64,000 nt of DNA from Weimeria sp002480925 (GTDB lineage: Bacteria; Bacillota; Clostridia; Lachnospirales; Lachnospiraceae), in NCBI RefSeq assembly GCF_052064335.1, contig NZ_JBQHVU010000001.1, positions 1 through 64,000 on the forward strand, in the 5' to 3' direction. The translations under genes were made by a program, and so were the position numbers. This document shows positions 62,459 to 64,000 of the stretch, one piece after another (position 1 is the stretch's first letter; every line of letters starts with the position of its first letter). The notes below the pieces were generated by a model that was not told the DNA's origin, did not search any database, and saw nothing but the letters and a program-made list of their open reading frames with translations.

Positions 62459-63127
62459 ATGGGAAAGGACCTGGCAGAAAGCCTGCTTTTATATGCGGTA
62501 ACAGACAGAAGGTGGCTTGGTGAAAACGAGACTCTTTCTGATGCGGTCAGAGCGGCCATATCCGGCGGAGCGACAATGATACAGCTTCGGGAAAAGGATA
62601 TGACAGAGGATGAATTCATAGAGGAAGCAAGAGCTGTTCGCAGAGTATGTACTGTTCCTCTGCTTATAAATGATAATATAAGGGTCTGTAAGGAAAGCGG
62701 TGCAGACGGAGTCCATCTTGGCAGAGAAGATATGCCAGTAGAGAAGGCAAGAGAGATACTTGGGAGCGGATATATAATAGGCGCTACTGCCCATAACCTT
62801 TCTGAGGCCATCTGCTCAGAGGAGGCAGGTGCAGACTACCTGGGAGTTGGGGCGGCCTTCGGCTCATCGACTAAGATGGATGCCAGGAGGATTATATCGC
62901 TTTCTGAATATAAAAGGATCACAGAGGAGGTCAATATACCTGTTGTAGCGATTGGAGGCATTACGTCAGCTAATGTAGAAGGGCTTAGTGGACTCGGGCT
63001 GGCAGGAGTCGCCTCAGTATCAGCCGTTTTTGCAAATAAGGATATTGCTCTTTCTACAAGGAAGTTTAGGAAAAGGGTAGAGGATGCGATTACAGGATCA
63101 GAAAGGAAGCAGACGGGAGAAATATAA
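62459..63127 (+). CDS. thiE: Thiamine-phosphate synthase
   Basis: A 222-residue TIM-barrel enzyme that joins the thiazole and pyrimidine parts of thiamine. MIQLREKDM, LINDNIRVCKESGADGVHLG, GVGAAFGSSTK and VVAIGGITSANV are typical. The ATG at 62459 follows GGAGG; an in-frame GTG at 62432 lies before the ribosome site and is unlikely. No TPP riboswitch fits in the 74-bp gap. TGGTAAAAT (62415-62423) is a possible extended -10 box. Confidence 0.92.
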   Translation: MGKDLAESLLLYAVTDRRWLGENETLSDAVRAAISGGATMIQLREKDMTEDEFIEEARAVRRVCTVPLLINDNIRVCKESGADGVHLGREDMPVEKAREILGSGYIIGATAHNLSEAICSEEAGADYLGVGAAFGSSTKMDARRIISLSEYKRITEEVNIPVVAIGGITSANVEGLSGLGLAGVASVSAVFANKDIALSTRKFRKRVEDAITGSERKQTGEI

Positions 63128-63456
63128 TGATACTTCTTCTTTCAGGAAAATACCAGCTGGAAAGTGAGTTCGGAAGAAGACATTTCCCAGGTCTTAGTCT
63201 GTCTGAGAGGAATGCAGATCAGTATGACTTTGACGAGGAGGCAGATATTGATAAGGAGGCCGGACGGATAGCAGAGGAGATGCTTACATCCGGCTATGAC
63301 ATATTATTCTGTCATATAAGCGGCTGCGGGGTTGTGCCGGTAGACAGAAGAGAGAGATACCACTCTGAGCTTACGGGACGCATTTCATGCATTCTGGCAA
63401 AGAAAGCAGACGAGGTCTGGCTTGTCAGAGCCGGTATCGGAGAGAGGATAAAATGA
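63127..63456 (+). CDS. Short CobU-like protein with degenerate P-loop
   Basis: A 109-residue protein. The C-terminal half, SGCGVVPVDRRERYHSELTG, then ADEVWLVRAGIGERIK, is the CobU tail (GxGxVP, then ADEV). The N-terminus, LLLSGKYQLESEF, sits where relatives have a P-loop of the GGAYQGK kind, but GxxxxGK is not present. Short CobU relatives of about 110-130 residues occur in Clostridia. It cannot easily bind nucleotide in the usual way. A full CobU is encoded at 36904. Its ATG overlaps the thiE stop, and it overlaps the next gene by 4 bp. Confidence 0.75.
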   Translation: MILLLSGKYQLESEFGRRHFPGLSLSERNADQYDFDEEADIDKEAGRIAEEMLTSGYDILFCHISGCGVVPVDRRERYHSELTGRISCILAKKADEVWLVRAGIGERIK

Positions 63457-64000
63457 CGCAGGGGAAAAGCAAAAAAAGGATCAGCAAAATATGTATATGG
63501 GCAATATTGTTTGCTATTGCTTTTTTTACTGTATTTACAGTGATGAGGTATCTATCAGACAGTCACGGGGGATTTGCCGTATACAGCTTAAAGGATAACT
63601 GGGATATCGATTTCTGTGGAAAAAGATTTGCCGGCATTTCCAGAACAGATAAGAGGCTGTATGATATCCGGGTAAAACGTAATAATATAGTCTCAATGAC
63701 AAGGAAGATAGATGTAGGAAATGACAGTAGGAGACTTACCCTGAGACTATACAGCAGGATGGCTTTTGTAAGAGTAAGTATTATCGACTACATGGGTCGG
63801 GAGAGGATCATATATTACTATGGGTATAGCCGAAATGGAAGAAAGTCTGACTTTTTCCCGGGAAGCGGTTATCATTTCATCCAGCTGCCGCAGAGATCCC
63901 GTGGCAAAACGATAAAGATAATGGAGATGGCCTCCTGTGATAATGCCTTCAAGGGTACACCTGAAATTCTCATAACAGAAACCAGCCATGCTATGGAGCT
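63453..64000 (+). CDS. Membrane sensor-like protein, N-terminal part (cut by window end)
   Basis: An open frame runs from the ATG at 63453 to the window end without a stop (at least 182 residues). Basic start, one helix (about 16-33; WAILFAIAFFTVFTVM), then an outside beta-rich domain with LKDNWDIDFCGKRFAG, LRLYSRMAFVRVSI and PGSGYHFIQLP. This type of N-terminal domain is seen in front of GGDEF or other signalling domains in Lachnospiraceae; the C-terminal part lies outside, so the output is a guess. Confidence 0.7.
   Translation, partial: MTQGKSKKRISKICIWAILFAIAFFTVFTVMRYLSDSHGGFAVYSLKDNWDIDFCGKRFAGISRTDKRLYDIRVKRNNIVSMTRKIDVGNDSRRLTLRLYSRMAFVRVSIIDYMGRERIIYYYGYSRNGRKSDFFPGSGYHFIQLPQRSRGKTIKIMEMASCDNAFKGTPEILITETSHAME

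Overview
The window looks like chromosome from a low-to-mid GC, anaerobic Firmicute of class Clostridia, most likely a Lachnospiraceae-type gut or rumen bacterium. Grounds: the gene set and its order (mre-mrdA-minC-rodA-mgsA; rimP-nusA-ylxR-ylxQ-infB-rbfA-nrnA-truB-ribF-rpsO-pnp; rnfCDGEAB), AGGAGG-type ribosome sites, heavy use of AGG/AGA/ATA codons, and CstA, Rnf and NhaC proteins of clostridial type. The genus is inferred, not shown. Almost every gene runs on the + strand.

Layout. 1-718: the end of a transposase that has cut off a minus-strand alcohol dehydrogenase gene. 803-6371: an unknown two-helix membrane protein, CstA, and a MoxR-type AAA+ ATPase with its VWA partner. 6372-12413: a CTCACACC-type low-complexity tract, mutL, mutS and a PLP enzyme. 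12512-22662: radC, then the cell-shape cluster mreBCD-mrdA-minC-rodA, mgsA, a D,D-carboxypeptidase and galE. minD and minE, expected after minC, are absent here. 22663-23356: about 700 bp without a gene, filled with a purine-rich modular repeat, a pyrimidine-rich tract and a strong promoter. 23357-34301: tRNA-Glu(CTC) leads into the whole rimP-to-pnp translation and RNA-decay cluster. 34361-40363: a flavoprotein, cmk, a YczE-type protein, cobU, a cation diffusion facilitator, an S66 peptidase and cobS. 40370-46935: phosphate regulon phoPR-pstSCAB-phoU, with direct-repeat PHO boxes before phoP and pstS. 46992-50320: an ABC exporter whose permease is fused to a CPBP intramembrane protease. 50379-59726: rnfCDGEAB, an ECF sigma factor with an RsiV-like anti-sigma, apbE (flavin transferase for Rnf) and a NhaC antiporter. 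59723-64000: a copper ATPase with two CsoR-type operators, thiE, a short CobU paralogue and the start of a membrane sensor-like protein.

How the parts work together. Rnf, ApbE and NhaC form a plausible ion-energy set: Rnf couples reduced ferredoxin oxidation to cation export, ApbE attaches FMN to RnfD and RnfG, and NhaC uses or balances the gradient. PhoPR probably controls itself and pst through the repeated TTTACA/TTAACA boxes. Shape and division genes are co-transcribed with overlapping ends. The least explained material is regulatory and repetitive: a 68-bp sequence repeated exactly 17.6 kb apart, one copy forming the probable 5' UTR of phoP; several genes whose -10 box lies 6-10 nt from the ATG (probable leaderless mRNAs); and mutually exclusive hairpins between tRNA-Glu and rimP. 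No CRISPR array, prophage, phage-defence island or clearly new multi-gene system is visible.
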